DNA from: Ruminiclostridium cellulolyticum H10
GTDB lineage: Bacteria > Bacillota > Clostridia > Acetivibrionales > DSM-1351
Direction: 5' to 3'
Length of the DNA: 64,000 nucleotides
Assembly: GCF_000022065.1 (NCBI RefSeq)
Contig: NC_011898.1
Coordinates: forward strand, 1-64,000
This document shows, in pieces, positions 45,662 to 55,928 of this stretch (position 1 is its first letter; every line of letters starts with the position of its first letter). The notes below the pieces were generated by a model. That model saw only the letters and a program-made list of their open reading frames with translations, was not told the origin of the DNA and did no database searches. A program made the translations under genes and the position numbers.

Positions 45662-46177
45662 ATGATTAGTGAAAAGATGAATGATTTATTAAATAGGCAG
45701 GTTCAGAAAGAATTCTATTCTGCCTACTTATATCTTGGTTTTGAAGCATATTTCCAACATCAGAATCTGGATGGCTTTGCAAATTTTTTCCGCGTACAGG
45801 TTCAGGAAGAACGTGACCACGCAATGAAAATTTTTAACTATATAACTCAGGCAGGAGGAAAGGTTAAGCTATATCAGGTTGATGAACCTGAAGACAATTT
45901 CAATAGTGCCGAGGAGATATTTGAACAAACGTTAAAGCATGAACAAGAGGTTACAAAATCCATATACAATCTGGTAGATAATGCACTTGCCGAAAAGGAT
46001 CACGGAACAAATACGTTTTTGCAGTGGTTTGTAACAGAGCAAGTTGAGGAGGAAGCAACGGTTGACAAGGTGCTGAGAAAACTGCAGCTGATAAAGAATG
46101 ATCCCCATGCTTTGCTTATGCTTGATGCGGAGCTTGCTACAAGAGTGTACACAGCACCGGCTGCCGAAACAGTCTGA
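45662..46177 (+). CDS. ftnA: Ferritin (non-haem)
   Basis: A 171-residue ferritin that oxidises and stores iron. The ferroxidase-centre pattern is visible: EFYSAYLYL (Glu, Tyr), EERDHAMKIFNYI (ExxH) and the QWFVTEQVEEEATVD segment. It lacks a haem-binding Met typical of bacterioferritin. AAGGAGGA lies 6-13 bases before the ATG. It stands alone, divergent from dnaD and convergent with oppA. Confidence 0.93.
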   Translation: MISEKMNDLLNRQVQKEFYSAYLYLGFEAYFQHQNLDGFANFFRVQVQEERDHAMKIFNYITQAGGKVKLYQVDEPEDNFNSAEEIFEQTLKHEQEVTKSIYNLVDNALAEKDHGTNTFLQWFVTEQVEEEATVDKVLRKLQLIKNDPHALLMLDAELATRVYTAPAAETV

Positions 46178-46194
46178 CATTTTTCATTTTTACA

Positions 46195-46231
46195 AAAAAC
46201 ATCCCGGTTCAGCGTGAACCGGGATGTTTTT
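46195..46231. terminator. Bidirectional terminator between ftnA and oppA
   Basis: AAAAACATCCCGGTTC-AGCGT-GAACCGGGATGTTTTT is a perfect 16-bp stem with A and T flanks, serving the convergent ferritin and oppA genes. Confidence 0.93.
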
Positions 46232-46248
46232 ACATTAACTTAATTTTT

Positions 46249-47865
46249 TTATTTGAATGATGCCCATTGTAAATAAATAAAACCGAGCTTGGTTACTACA
46301 TAGTCTTGTAAGTTCTTATCTATAATGAGTGGATCAGTATAGAAGAATAGTGGTGCAACTCCTGCCTCTTCCATGAGAAGGTTTTCTGCGTCATGGTACA
46401 ATTGCATGCGCTTTGCAGGATCGGTTTCTTTTCTGGCATCAGCGATTGCCTTATCATATGCAGCGTTATTATATTTTGAGTTATTCTGAGGGTTATTTGA
46501 AGTTATCAGATCCATAAATGTTGAAGGATCCATGTAGTCTCCAATCCAACCGTCACGAGCGATATCAAACAAACCATTCTTTCTGGACTCTTGGAATACA
46601 TTCCATTCCTGTGCTTGAATTTCAACTTCGATTCCCAGATTTGTCTTTAACTGTTGTTGAATTGCTTCAGCAACTGCTTCATGACCTGAACCTGTGTTTA
46701 AACCAAAGGTTATTTTAGGGAATCCTTTTCCATCTGGATATCCAGCTTCAGCTAAGAGTTTCTTTGCTTCAGCAACATTCTTCTCATAATCTTCAGGTTT
46801 AACAGAGTAGAAATCTCCGCCTTTTGTACGGAAATCAGGGTCTTGGCTGACATCAGCTATACCGTATGGTACAAATCCTGATGCAGGAGTTTCGCCTGCT
46901 TTTCTAACCTTTTCAGTGATGTAGTTACGGTCAATTGCAAGAGATACTGCTTTTCTAACCTTTGGGTTATCAAATGGTGCTTTAGTATTGAGCAGATCCA
47001 GATAGTAAGTTCCAAGCTGTGGGAAAATCTGAAGATTTCCGGCATCTTTCTCTGCTGGAATTTCATCATGCGGTATATTTCTTGCGAAAGATAACTGTTT
47101 GTTCTTGAAAGCACCAAGAATAGCATTTGGATCATTCATTAACAACCATTCAATCTTTGGTGCAACTACATTGTCTTTACCCCAGTAGTTTTCGTTCTTT
47201 TCAAATACCAGCTTTGATGAGTGCTTCCAATCTGTCATAACATATGGACCATTTCCTATATAAGTCTTTGGATCAAGAGTCCATTTGTCAGGATTTTTTG
47301 ATACAACATCTTCTCTCAATGGAACAAGAGTTGGGAAGGCTACGATTTCAGTAAAGAATGGGCAAACATTCTCCAGAGTTACTTCAAGTGTATTATCATC
47401 AATAGCCTTAATTCCTAATGTATTGATATCAGCACCATTAGTGTTGATAGCTTCACCATTCTTAACAAAATACAGGTAATAAGCATAGTCGGAAGCTGTT
47501 TTTGGATCAACTGCTCTCTTCCATGAGTAAACAAAATCATTTGCAGTTACAGCTTTACCGTCTGACCATTTTGCATCCTTACGGATATGGAATGTATAAA
47601 CTTTGTTATCTGCACTTACATCCCATTTTTCAGCAGTTCCCGGAACGATTTTACCTTCTTTGTCATAAGTGGTTAAACCCTCAAACGCATAGTTAATATA
47701 AGTACCGCCATCCAGAGATTTATTAAGTGAAGGATCTATAGATGCTGGCTCTGATGCGATACTTGCAGTTATGCCTTTAGTATCATTGGAAGAAGGACTT
47801 CCACAACCGGCAAATACGGTTATTATAGTTGCCAGCGAAAGCACAAGAGCTAATATTCTTTTCAT
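46249..47865 (-). CDS. oppA: Oligopeptide ABC transporter substrate-binding lipoprotein
   Basis: A 538-residue SBP family 5 lipoprotein. MKRILALVLSLATIITVFAGC is the signal peptide with lipobox VFAGC. The mature part has the family signature around AEKWDVSADNKVYTFHIRKDAKWSDG, VENVCPFF-type and TYYLDLLNTKAPFDNPKVR. It captures peptides for the OppBCDF importer. I start at ATG 47865, 8 bases after AGGGGGTA; a longer frame to 47994 adds a tail without signal-peptide character. It is the last gene of the operon, 185 bases after oppF. Confidence 0.93.
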   Translation of the reverse strand: MKRILALVLSLATIITVFAGCGSPSSNDTKGITASIASEPASIDPSLNKSLDGGTYINYAFEGLTTYDKEGKIVPGTAEKWDVSADNKVYTFHIRKDAKWSDGKAVTANDFVYSWKRAVDPKTASDYAYYLYFVKNGEAINTNGADINTLGIKAIDDNTLEVTLENVCPFFTEIVAFPTLVPLREDVVSKNPDKWTLDPKTYIGNGPYVMTDWKHSSKLVFEKNENYWGKDNVVAPKIEWLLMNDPNAILGAFKNKQLSFARNIPHDEIPAEKDAGNLQIFPQLGTYYLDLLNTKAPFDNPKVRKAVSLAIDRNYITEKVRKAGETPASGFVPYGIADVSQDPDFRTKGGDFYSVKPEDYEKNVAEAKKLLAEAGYPDGKGFPKITFGLNTGSGHEAVAEAIQQQLKTNLGIEVEIQAQEWNVFQESRKNGLFDIARDGWIGDYMDPSTFMDLITSNNPQNNSKYNNAAYDKAIADARKETDPAKRMQLYHDAENLLMEEAGVAPLFFYTDPLIIDKNLQDYVVTKLGFIYLQWASFK

Positions 47866-47944
47866 TTTTGAATACCCCCTATTATTTTTTAAAATAAATA
47901 TTAGTTTAAATCCATTTTTGCAACACAAATATTTTCTCGTCGAT

Positions 47945-47972
47945 AAAAAGGTTTTATACAGACCTTTATTTA
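47945..47972 (-). terminator. Weak hairpin in the oppF-oppA gap
   Basis: On the minus strand AAAGGT pairs with ACCTTTTT across about 9 bases, ending in a T run. It could reduce read-through into oppA or protect an oppA transcript end. Strength is low. Confidence 0.35.
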
Positions 47973-48050
47973 ATGTTCCGAATGTCGACCTCACCGGAGC
48001 ATACGAGTTTCTAAATATTACTTCCTTGCAATATGGAAAAATTTAATCGA

Positions 48051-49049
48051 TTATATTTCTCCTGCAAAATGGCATGATACAAAATGTCCATTACCATGAT
48101 CTGCCAATTCAGGAGTTTTTTTGGAGCAAACATCTTTTGCATATGGACATCTTGTCCTGAATTTGCAGCCTGACGGCGGATTAACAGGAGAAGGTATTTC
48201 TCCTTTAAGGATAATACGGTTACGCTTCTTTGCAGTATCAGGATTGGGTTCGGGAATAGCTGTCAGCAATGCCCTTGTATAAGGGTGCATAGGATTTTTA
48301 TACAATTCCTCAGACTCAACCAACTCAACTATATGTCCAAGATACATAACACCAACTCTGTCACATGTATGCCTTACTACACCAAGATCATGGGATATAA
48401 ATAGGTATGTGAGGTCTAGCCTGTCCTGCATTTCTTCAAGTGTATTAATTATCTGTGCTCTTATAGAGACATCCAATGCCGAAACAGGTTCATCACAGAC
48501 TATAAAGTCCGGCTGTACTGCGATTGCTCTGGCAATACCTATTCTTTGACGCTGACCCCCCGAAAATTCATGAGGGTATCGGGATGCATGCTCTGTATTA
48601 AGTCCTACAAGTGTTAAAAGTTCTCTAACCTTATCTGCTCTGTCACTTTTGGAGCTTGCCAAACCATGTATATCCAATGCTTCTCCAACAATATCGGATA
48701 CTGTCATACGTGGGTCCAGTGAAGCATACGGATCCTGAAAGATATACTGCATTTTCTTTCTGTATGGAAGCAATTTCTTTCCTTGGAATTTAGTTATATC
48801 TACGCCGTCAATTTTTACACTTCCGCTTGTAGGATTATAAATTCTCAGCATAGAACGTCCTAGGGTGGTTTTACCTGAACCTGATTCTCCAACCAGACCA
48901 AGGGTTTCACCTTTAAAAATATCAAAACTTACATCGTCTACCGCTTTTACATATGCCTTTTTTCCATCAGTGTTTTTAATTGTGAAATATTGCTTTAAAT
49001 TTCTTATTTCAACCAATGGTGATTTATTTCCATTTGAGTTATTTTCCAT
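48051..49049 (-). CDS. oppF: Oligopeptide ABC transporter ATP-binding protein OppF
   Basis: A 332-residue ABC ATPase: Walker [14 protein letters not shown], signature [16 protein letters not shown], Walker [13 protein letters not shown], and the C-terminal oligopeptide/dipeptide extension with [12 protein letters not shown], which in family members can bind an iron-sulfur cluster. It pairs with OppD. ATG 49049 overlaps the end of oppD by 11 bases; GGAGG lies 10 bases before it. Confidence 0.95.
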   Translation of the reverse strand: MENNSNGNKSPLVEIRNLKQYFTIKNTDGKKAYVKAVDDVSFDIFKGETLGLVGESGSGKTTLGRSMLRIYNPTSGSVKIDGVDITKFQGKKLLPYRKKMQYIFQDPYASLDPRMTVSDIVGEALDIHGLASSKSDRADKVRELLTLVGLNTEHASRYPHEFSGGQRQRIGIARAIAVQPDFIVCDEPVSALDVSIRAQIINTLEEMQDRLDLTYLFISHDLGVVRHTCDRVGVMYLGHIVELVESEELYKNPMHPYTRALLTAIPEPNPDTAKKRNRIILKGEIPSPVNPPSGCKFRTRCPYAKDVCSKKTPELADHGNGHFVSCHFAGEI

Positions 49050-50049
49050 TTTTATGTTCCTCCACACTTTCTTTTGCCCTCTCATCCATCAACCAGCAAG
49101 AAGTAGTATGGCCATCAGCATCTTTATAGGCTTCAGGCATGTTGCTAATACAGACTTTCAGGCATTCCTCACATCTTGGGGCAAAGGCACATCCGGAGGG
49201 GAGATGAAGCAAATCAATTGGGTTTCCCATAATAGGAATTAGCTTCGAACCCTTGGCGTTCAAGTCGGGCAATGAACGTAGAAGTCCTTTGGTATAAGGA
49301 TGGTGTGGGTTTTTAAATATGCTGTATACTGACCCCTGTTCAACTATTTTCCCACCGTACATAACAATAATATCATCAGCCATATCTGCTACTATTCCCA
49401 AATCATGAGTAATCAGAACAATGGCCATACCGGTTTTTTTCTGTATATCTTTTAGTAGTTCAAGAATCTGTGCTTGTATGGTAACATCAAGTGCTGTTGT
49501 CGGTTCATCAGCAATCAGCAGCTTTGGCTCACCTGCAAGTGCCATGGCAATCATAGCCCTTTGCCTCATACCTCCTGAGAATTCATGTGGATATTGAGAA
49601 AGCCTTTTTTCAGGCTCATTTATACCTACAAGTGATAAAAGATCCATTGATCTTTTCTTGACATCATCCTTGGATATTTTCCCATACTTGTGGTATAGGG
49701 ATTCCGCAATCTGGTTGCCTATAGTAAAAACAGGGTTAAGACAAGTCATTGGGTCCTGAAATATCATTGCTATTTCATTCCCTGCCATGGCAAGACGTTC
49801 CTGTTTTGACATTTTGGAAACATCTTTACCGTTAAAAGTAATGCTTCCGCCTACAATCTTTCCGGGCTTATCGATTAGTCCAATAACAGAATAAGATGAA
49901 ACACTTTTTCCTGAACCTGACTCTCCTACGATACCCAGAACTTTACCGGGTTCAAGTGAATAGCTTATCCCGTTTACAGCTTTAACTTCACCTGCCGGGG
50001 TAAAAAATGAGACCTTTAAATCGTTTATTTCAAGTAGTTTATTATTCAT
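49039..50049 (-). CDS. oppD: Oligopeptide ABC transporter ATP-binding protein OppD
   Basis: A 336-residue ABC ATPase: Walker [18 protein letters not shown], signature [17 protein letters not shown], Walker [15 protein letters not shown], and a C-terminal extension with [14 protein letters not shown] (four Cys). It drives peptide import with OppF. GTGAGG lies about 8 bases before the ATG. The gene ends inside the start of oppF, indicating translational coupling. Confidence 0.95.
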   Translation of the reverse strand: MNNKLLEINDLKVSFFTPAGEVKAVNGISYSLEPGKVLGIVGESGSGKSVSSYSVIGLIDKPGKIVGGSITFNGKDVSKMSKQERLAMAGNEIAMIFQDPMTCLNPVFTIGNQIAESLYHKYGKISKDDVKKRSMDLLSLVGINEPEKRLSQYPHEFSGGMRQRAMIAMALAGEPKLLIADEPTTALDVTIQAQILELLKDIQKKTGMAIVLITHDLGIVADMADDIIVMYGGKIVEQGSVYSIFKNPHHPYTKGLLRSLPDLNAKGSKLIPIMGNPIDLLHLPSGCAFAPRCEECLKVCISNMPEAYKDADGHTTSCWLMDERAKESVEEHKNGK

Positions 50050-50185
50050 ACCAATTACCTCACCTGCCCCTTTAAAGGCATCTAATAATTATCTAAAACT
50101 GTATATCCAATAATTTAAGATATACCCGTATCTTTCAAAATTAACCTTCTAATTATTACAAATTGTAACAAAAAATAACAAAAGA

Positions 50186-51181
50186 TTACTTTTTCATTCT
50201 TGGGTCTAAAGCATCCCTCAGTCCGTCACCAAAAAGGTTGAAGGACAGTATAATAACACTTATAGCTGCTGCCGGGAAGATAAGCATATAAGGATATGAA
50301 TATATTCCCTTCAAAGCTGTTTGAGAAAGAGAACCCAGTGAAGCCATAGGTGATGATACACCAAGACCTATAAAGCTAAGGAAAGATTCTGTAAATATTG
50401 CTTCCGGTATTTTAAGAGTAGTTACAACTATTATCTGACCAATACAATTGGGAATCAGATGTTTGAATATGATAGACCTATTGCTTGCACCAAGTACTTT
50501 GGCAGCCAAAACAAATTCCTGCTCTTTAAGTGCCAGAATCTGGCCACGTACTATTCTGGCCATATCTACCCAGTATAAAAGAGCCATAACCAGAAATATA
50601 CTTATAAGACCAACACCCATACTATTGAGAAATGCAGGTGCATGGCCTGACTGAATATAAATATCAATAGGTTTCTTTAATACAACCTGCAAAAGAATAA
50701 CTATAAGAATTGTGGGAATAGAATATACAATGTCAACAATTCTCATCATAATATTATCAACCCAACCTCCAAAAAATCCGGAAATTGCACCGTAGATAAT
50801 ACCGATAATTGATATCATTATTGCCGCAACTACACCAACAGCAAGGGAAATTCTTGCACCTATCATTGTTCTGGTGAACAGGTCTCTTCCGAGGCTGTCA
50901 GTACCGAATATATGTTGCATGCTTGGCTTTAAATTTTCCTGACCCTTATTAATCTGCTCATATGTGTATGGAGAAATTATTGGTCCGATAATAGCAGCCA
51001 GAATAATCAAAATTATAACAACGAGAGCTCCGGTAGCCACTTTATTAGCTCTTAGTCTGTTCCACGCATCCCTCCAATAACTTACAGACGGACGCATAAT
51101 CTCAGTTGTTGCCTTTTCCTCATCTGTGGCAGGCAAAAATAAATTCTTTTCTAAAACTTTTGTATCATTCATAGTGTTCAT
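50186..51181 (-). CDS. oppC: Oligopeptide ABC transporter permease OppC
   Basis: A 331-residue permease with about six membrane helices, an N-terminal OppC domain (RDAWNRLRANKVATGALVVI, GTDSLGRDLFTRTMIGARIS) and the binding-protein-dependent EAA-like loop AAKVLGASNRSIIFKHLIPN that contacts the ATPase. ATG 51181 is preceded by GGGGCGGGTGA. It starts 16 bases after the oppB stop. Confidence 0.93.
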   Translation of the reverse strand: MNTMNDTKVLEKNLFLPATDEEKATTEIMRPSVSYWRDAWNRLRANKVATGALVVIILIILAAIIGPIISPYTYEQINKGQENLKPSMQHIFGTDSLGRDLFTRTMIGARISLAVGVVAAIMISIIGIIYGAISGFFGGWVDNIMMRIVDIVYSIPTILIVILLQVVLKKPIDIYIQSGHAPAFLNSMGVGLISIFLVMALLYWVDMARIVRGQILALKEQEFVLAAKVLGASNRSIIFKHLIPNCIGQIIVVTTLKIPEAIFTESFLSFIGLGVSSPMASLGSLSQTALKGIYSYPYMLIFPAAAISVIILSFNLFGDGLRDALDPRMKK

Positions 51182-51197
51182 TATTGTCACCCGCCCC

Positions 51198-52121
51198 TTA
51201 ATTGATAATATCGATTCTAGGATCAATGAATCTGTATACTACATCAACAATGAAATTCATTAATATAAGAATTGTTCCGAAGAAAATTGTTACTCCCATT
51301 ACAGTAGTATAATCTCTTCCCGTGATGCTGGTTACAAAAGTACTTCCCAGACCCGGAATAGAGAATATGGATTCAATTACAAATGAGCCTGTCAGAACTG
51401 ATGCAACCATTGGTCCTGCATAAGTTACTACTGGAAGGATTCCATTTCTTAAAGCGTGTTTAAAAATAACAACTTTGTCGGATAGGCCCTTTGCTCTTGC
51501 TGTCCTGATGTAGTCCTGATTTATAACGTCCAGCATTGATGAACGCATGAGCCTCGTTATAAAACTCAGAGGGAAGAAGGATAGTGCAAAGCCCGGTAAA
51601 ATATAGCTTGAAATAGTACTTAAATCACTGATTGTAGGCAGTATTCGGAGCTGTACACCAAATATTATCATACTAAGAGTTGCAACAACAAAGCTTGGAA
51701 CTGCAATTCCAATGGTAACAACGACCATAATAAGCCTGTCTACCGCAGTATTCTTTTTAAGTGCACTTAAAACACCAAGAACAGTCCCGGAAATAATTGC
51801 CAGGGCACTGGCAAAAACACCAAGTCTCAGCGAATAAGGGAACTTTTGAGCGATAATGTCCTTAACATCCTGGCCAATCAACTGTATGGACTGTCCAAAA
51901 TCCCCACGAAGCACGTTTTTTGCATAATTTACATATTGAACCCCCAAAGGCTTGTCCAAACCATATTTTGCATTCAGGTTTGCTAACATTTCCGCTGTCA
52001 TCTTCTTTTCACCTATAAATGGATTACCCGGAACAAGATGCATTAAAAAAAATGTAATAGTAAACATAATCCATAAAGTTAAAAGTGAGAGCAGCAGCCT
52101 CTTAAATACATACTTTCCCAT
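51198..52121 (-). CDS. oppB: Oligopeptide ABC transporter permease OppB
   Basis: A 307-residue permease starting GKYVFKRLLLSLLTLW with HLVPGNPF, the OppB N-terminal region, and the EAA-like loop TARAKGLSDKVVIFKHALRN. It begins the operon. Its ribosome-binding site is AGGAGG 6-11 bases before the ATG, and a GC hairpin AACCGC/GCGGTT (52133-52155) lies just upstream of it in the leader. Confidence 0.93.
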   Translation of the reverse strand: MGKYVFKRLLLSLLTLWIMFTITFFLMHLVPGNPFIGEKKMTAEMLANLNAKYGLDKPLGVQYVNYAKNVLRGDFGQSIQLIGQDVKDIIAQKFPYSLRLGVFASALAIISGTVLGVLSALKKNTAVDRLIMVVVTIGIAVPSFVVATLSMIIFGVQLRILPTISDLSTISSYILPGFALSFFPLSFITRLMRSSMLDVINQDYIRTARAKGLSDKVVIFKHALRNGILPVVTYAGPMVASVLTGSFVIESIFSIPGLGSTFVTSITGRDYTTVMGVTIFFGTILILMNFIVDVVYRFIDPRIDIIN

Positions 52122-52623
52122 AAAAACCTCCTAACCGCGAACATGTAATGCGGTTTTTTTAAGTGTATATTAGTTAATATCAGTAAAAATCGTTGTTGCA
52201 CAAAAATTACAGACCAATTTGAACACAAAAAAACAATCAACCTGAATAATGGCTGAATAACTACATTGTCATTTTTGGAAAAACAAATTGATGTGTACCT
52301 GCTTTAGATATCAAAAAATGTTGTTATATGGGCGAAATTATACACCAAAATAATTAAAAGTTCAATAATTTATTGATATATTGCTAACTGTCAATTATTG
52401 TATTTAGACGGGTTTCAAAGGATTTGTTAATTGTAACCAATCAAAGAGATTAAGTTTTGGTAAAAATACCCATTAATTCGTTAAATAAATAATACGTTAA
52501 CATAATAAAGCAATAAATAAATAAGGATTTATTAAAGTAAAGCGATAATACATTACAATAATAAAATATGTTCAGTGATGATTGGTGACATTATTTATTA
52601 GACTATAGATTAGAATTCATATA
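52122..52623 (-). promoter_or_regulatory. Leader and upstream region of the opp operon
   Basis: About 500 bases of A/T-rich non-coding DNA. The only promoter-like pair I see on the minus strand is TTGACA (52394-52389), 16 bases, TAAATT (52372-52367), which would leave a leader of about 240 bases. A hairpin AACCGC/GCGGTT (52133-52155) sits next to the oppB ribosome-binding site and could affect its translation. No gene is convincing here. Confidence 0.35.
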
Positions 52624-52660
52624 AAAAAAGTAGCCGGCTAATTTAGCCTGCTACTTTTTT
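52624..52660. terminator. Terminator of the chemoreceptor gene (near-symmetrical)
   Basis: Positions 52624-52640 pair with 52644-52660 over 17 bases with one mismatch and an ATT loop, with A and T runs at the ends. It lies 10 bases past the MCP stop and could act in both directions. Confidence 0.88.
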
Positions 52661-52669
52661 GACAGAAAT

Positions 52670-54397
52670 TTATAGTCTGAATTTATTGATTTCACCATCC
52701 AATTGTTGAGCCATGACGGATAAATCACTTGAAGCTTTTGCTATTATCTCCATTGCGGATAGCTGCTGCTGACATGAGGCTGAAATTTCTTCGGAGCTTG
52801 CCGCGGATTCTTCTGCTAAAGTTGACAAATCATGAGTATGACTTGAAATCTCCTTGGATGCTTTGTCAATTGTGTTTAGCATTTCAGATACTTTTTTAGT
52901 TTTATCTGCAATAACTTCTACAGATATTTTTATTTTATCAAAAGCTTGTTTTGTAGTGTCAACAGCGGATGACTGCTCGGCCTCTAGTTCTTTTGCCCTT
53001 TCCATTTTATCTGCTGTCATAGCATTGTTTGCTATTATTGCCTGAACTATGGAATTAATCTCTTTAGCGGCGTTGGAGGACTCTTCAGCCAGTTTGCGTA
53101 CTTCATCTGCAACCACTGCAAAGCCCTTACCGGCTGTCCCTGCTCTGGCAGCTTCTATAGCCGCATTCAATGACAATAGATTTGTCTGGGATGCTAAAGA
53201 GTTTATTACATCGGTTATGCTGCCCACCTTAATAACAGATTTGCTTAAGTCTTCCAATGACCTGTTTACCTCTTCAGAGACAGAAGTACTCTCCAGTACC
53301 TTTTCAGACGTTAATACTATGGCATTGTAGCCTTCTGTAACAGCTTCAAGTGACAGTATTACCGCTTTCTCATTTTCGATGGTAGCATCATTGGCTTGTG
53401 ATATGTGCTCTACAATTTCTGTAATATGCTCACTGGTCTTGCTTACAACTTCTGACTGGTTGGCATTACCTTTTGCGATTTCATCAAGTGATGCGGTTAC
53501 CTGAGTAATGCTCTTTGTGCTTTCGGCAGTAGAAGTAGTCAACTCTTCAGAATTTGCAGCCATGGTACCTGATATATTGTGAAGTTCGGTAATAGTATTA
53601 TTCAATGAGTGTCTCATATCTGATATGGAATTAATTATTATTCCGATTTCATCTTTTCGATTAATCATTGAATTGTATGATTCATCAAAAACCAAATCAA
53701 AACCAGCTGTTTTCCTTATAATGGAAACAATGGTTGATATAGGACCTGTTATTGATCTGGCAATTACAATTCCTATTATTATACATACCATAGAAACGGC
53801 TATCATCAAAATAATCAGAAAAAGGGATGCTTGTCTTGCGGATTCAAGACTCTTCGCATAAACATCCGAGGCTTCTTTTATGTTGGCATTTATAAGGCTG
53901 GTTACACTGGCTTCAAGTTTTCGAAACAGAGTATCACCGTTATCACTGTATATGGCTGATGCCTCCTGGGTGTTACCTGATGTGGATAATTCAATAATTT
54001 TGTTCTTGATTTCTTTCCACGCTGTTATGTTCTCTTTTATGGATGCATATATCTTGTCTTCGTCAGAACCTAAATTTGTAGTAGAAATTTTTTTAATGTT
54101 AATATCAAGATTTTTTTCTTTTTCTATAATGTCACTTAGAACGGCCATTTGGTAACTCGTATTATCAGACGCAATAAGCCTTAAGATGTTTGTAAAATCG
54201 GTCATTAGAGCAGTTCCAGCGTTACTTAGACTTGCAACTTGATTAAGATTATCATTATACATGGTGTCAAGAGCTCTTTGTGCCTTTCGGGTCTGAAACC
54301 AGCCCATACTCCCAACAAGAACCATACCAATAATCATTGCAAATATCAATAACACAAGCTTTACTCTTATCTTAGCATTATCCATTAGTTTAAACAT
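52670..54397 (-). CDS. Methyl-accepting chemotaxis protein
   Basis: A 575-residue receptor: membrane helix (about 10-32, [21 protein letters not shown]), a four-helix-bundle sensor (about 35-190), a second membrane helix (about 193-215), HAMP (about 215-270) and a signalling domain with the hairpin tip [30 protein letters not shown]. Such receptors control CheA. No che genes are nearby. ATG 54397 is preceded by AAGGGGGA; a longer frame to 54448 lacks support. Confidence 0.93.
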   Translation of the reverse strand: MFKLMDNAKIRVKLVLLIFAMIIGMVLVGSMGWFQTRKAQRALDTMYNDNLNQVASLSNAGTALMTDFTNILRLIASDNTSYQMAVLSDIIEKEKNLDINIKKISTTNLGSDEDKIYASIKENITAWKEIKNKIIELSTSGNTQEASAIYSDNGDTLFRKLEASVTSLINANIKEASDVYAKSLESARQASLFLIILMIAVSMVCIIIGIVIARSITGPISTIVSIIRKTAGFDLVFDESYNSMINRKDEIGIIINSISDMRHSLNNTITELHNISGTMAANSEELTTSTAESTKSITQVTASLDEIAKGNANQSEVVSKTSEHITEIVEHISQANDATIENEKAVILSLEAVTEGYNAIVLTSEKVLESTSVSEEVNRSLEDLSKSVIKVGSITDVINSLASQTNLLSLNAAIEAARAGTAGKGFAVVADEVRKLAEESSNAAKEINSIVQAIIANNAMTADKMERAKELEAEQSSAVDTTKQAFDKIKISVEVIADKTKKVSEMLNTIDKASKEISSHTHDLSTLAEESAASSEEISASCQQQLSAMEIIAKASSDLSVMAQQLDGEINKFRL

Positions 54398-54677
54398 GGT
54401 ACATATCCCCCTTATAATCCTAAAAAAATAACTATTTGGAAAGTACATTAAGGAAAACTAAAATGCCAAAAGTAAAACTTTAGATTAACTTAAGTTGAAC
54501 ATACCATTAGTTTATACAATGGCAATTACACTTAAATTACAAAGTAGAATTATATATTTTACTTACATTAAATAGTATACTATTTAATATGGAAATATGT
54601 CAAATATTTTACATAATAATTATTATTTTCTATAAATATGTTAAGAAATAACAAAAAATGACAGATTATTAAAAAAT
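54398..54677. other. A/T-rich gap upstream of the chemoreceptor gene
   Basis: About 280 bases with no gene. It should hold the MCP promoter on the minus strand, but I cannot point to clear hexamers. I see no sigma-28-type (TAAA-15-GCCGATAA) motility promoter. Confidence 0.5.
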
Positions 54678-54709
54678 AAAAACCTCTGAGAATATTCTCA
54701 AAGGTTTTT
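54678..54709 (-). terminator. Terminator of tRNA-Arg
   Basis: A 16-bp stem (54694-54709 with 54678-54693) with one mismatch, directly abutting the encoded CCA of the tRNA and ending in Ts on the minus strand. Confidence 0.85.
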
Positions 54710-54785
54710 GGCGCGCCCGGCAGAGATCGAATCCACAACCTTCTGGTCCGTAGCCAGACGCTCTATCCAATTGAGCTACGGGCGC
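54709..54785 (-). tRNA. tRNA-Arg(ACG)
   Basis: Read on the minus strand, GCGCCCG pairs with CGGGCGC, discriminator G, encoded CCA (54711-54709). The D arm is GCTCAATTGGATAGAGC, the anticodon stem TCTGG/CCAGA encloses CTACGGA with ACG, and the T arm is GTGGATTCGATCTC. Anticodon ACG (inosine after modification) reads CGN codons. Confidence 0.96.
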
Positions 54786-54999
54786 ATACTATACAGCGTC
54801 AAGAACTGCATGACGCACATAATATAATAATACATTTCAAGTTAAAAAGCAACAATTTCACAAAAATATTTTTTGACAGTAATGTCATAGCTATACTGGA
54901 AACTTCTATATTTTAATAAGCAACTTAATTTATGATAAAATATAATTGCTTAACAAGAATGAAAAAAATTATCCTGAACATTACCTATAGGAGGTAGAA

Positions 55000-55911
55000 A
55001 TGAAACACGTCTTTATTATAAACCCGGCGGCAGGAAAAGGAAGAGCTTTAAAACTTATACCGATAATCCAAGAATATTTTAAGGGAAAATCTGATGAGTA
55101 TTTGATAAAGGTAACGGAGTATCCCGGACATGCAACAAAAATTGCCCGGGAATATGCACAGGGTGAGGTATGTAGGATATATTCGCTGGGAGGAGACGGG
55201 ACTGTTAATGAGGTAGTAAACGGAATAGCCGGGACTAATGCTTCTCTTGGAGTTATACCGGCCGGGTCCGGTAACGATTTTATAAGAAGCATCTGTGGGG
55301 AGTATAATGTCAGGGAAGTTGTCGCCGATACCATCGGTGGAGAGGAAAGAAGAATTGACCTGGCAATGGCAAACGGAAAATATTTCATAAATATATCTTC
55401 TATAGGGTTTGATGCAGACGTAGTTTATAATGCACAGAAATTTAAAAGGCTACCCTGTGTAACTGGGAGTATGGCGTATCTGTTTTCATTGATATACACA
55501 ATTTTTAAAAACAAAATAAATGAGGTAATAGTTACGATAGACGACAAGAAAATCAATCTTAAAATACTTTTGGCTGCAGTTGCCAATGGAAGATTCTATG
55601 GCGGAGGGATGTTGCCTGCACCGGATGCTGTTCTTGATGATGGTTTGTTGGATATATGTCTGGTGCAGGAAGTCAACAGACTAAAAATGTTAACCTTGTT
55701 TCCAAAGTATATGAAGGGCGAGCATGGACAAATAAAATACGTGAGTTTTCTAAGGGGCAGGAAAATAAAAATCGAGAGTAAAAAAACTATTTCACTGAAT
55801 ATAGACGGAGAAATTCTTACAGGAAAGGATATTGAGTTTGAAATACTAAAAGGTGCTATTAATGTCATTTATCCCGTTGGGACAATAAAGGAATGTGTAG
55901 CTAATTTTTAA
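55000..55911 (+). CDS. Diacylglycerol kinase-family lipid kinase (YegS/DagK)
   Basis: A 303-residue DAGKc-fold lipid kinase: IINPAAGKGRA, SLGGDGTVNEVVNGI (GGDGT motif) and LGVIPAGSGNDFIRS (GSGND motif). DagK in Firmicutes recycles diacylglycerol left over from lipoteichoic-acid synthesis; YegS-type enzymes act on other lipids, and the sequence alone does not decide. ATAGGAGG precedes the ATG. It is followed by sbcD after 17 bases. Confidence 0.9.
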   Translation: MKHVFIINPAAGKGRALKLIPIIQEYFKGKSDEYLIKVTEYPGHATKIAREYAQGEVCRIYSLGGDGTVNEVVNGIAGTNASLGVIPAGSGNDFIRSICGEYNVREVVADTIGGEERRIDLAMANGKYFINISSIGFDADVVYNAQKFKRLPCVTGSMAYLFSLIYTIFKNKINEVIVTIDDKKINLKILLAAVANGRFYGGGMLPAPDAVLDDGLLDICLVQEVNRLKMLTLFPKYMKGEHGQIKYVSFLRGRKIKIESKKTISLNIDGEILTGKDIEFEILKGAINVIYPVGTIKECVANF

Positions 55912-55928
55912 ATCGGAGGAGGGGTAAA

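Noticed and set aside
54873-54897. TTGACA followed by TATACT before the lipid kinase gene
   Set aside because: The spacer is only 13 bases, too short for a sigma-A promoter.
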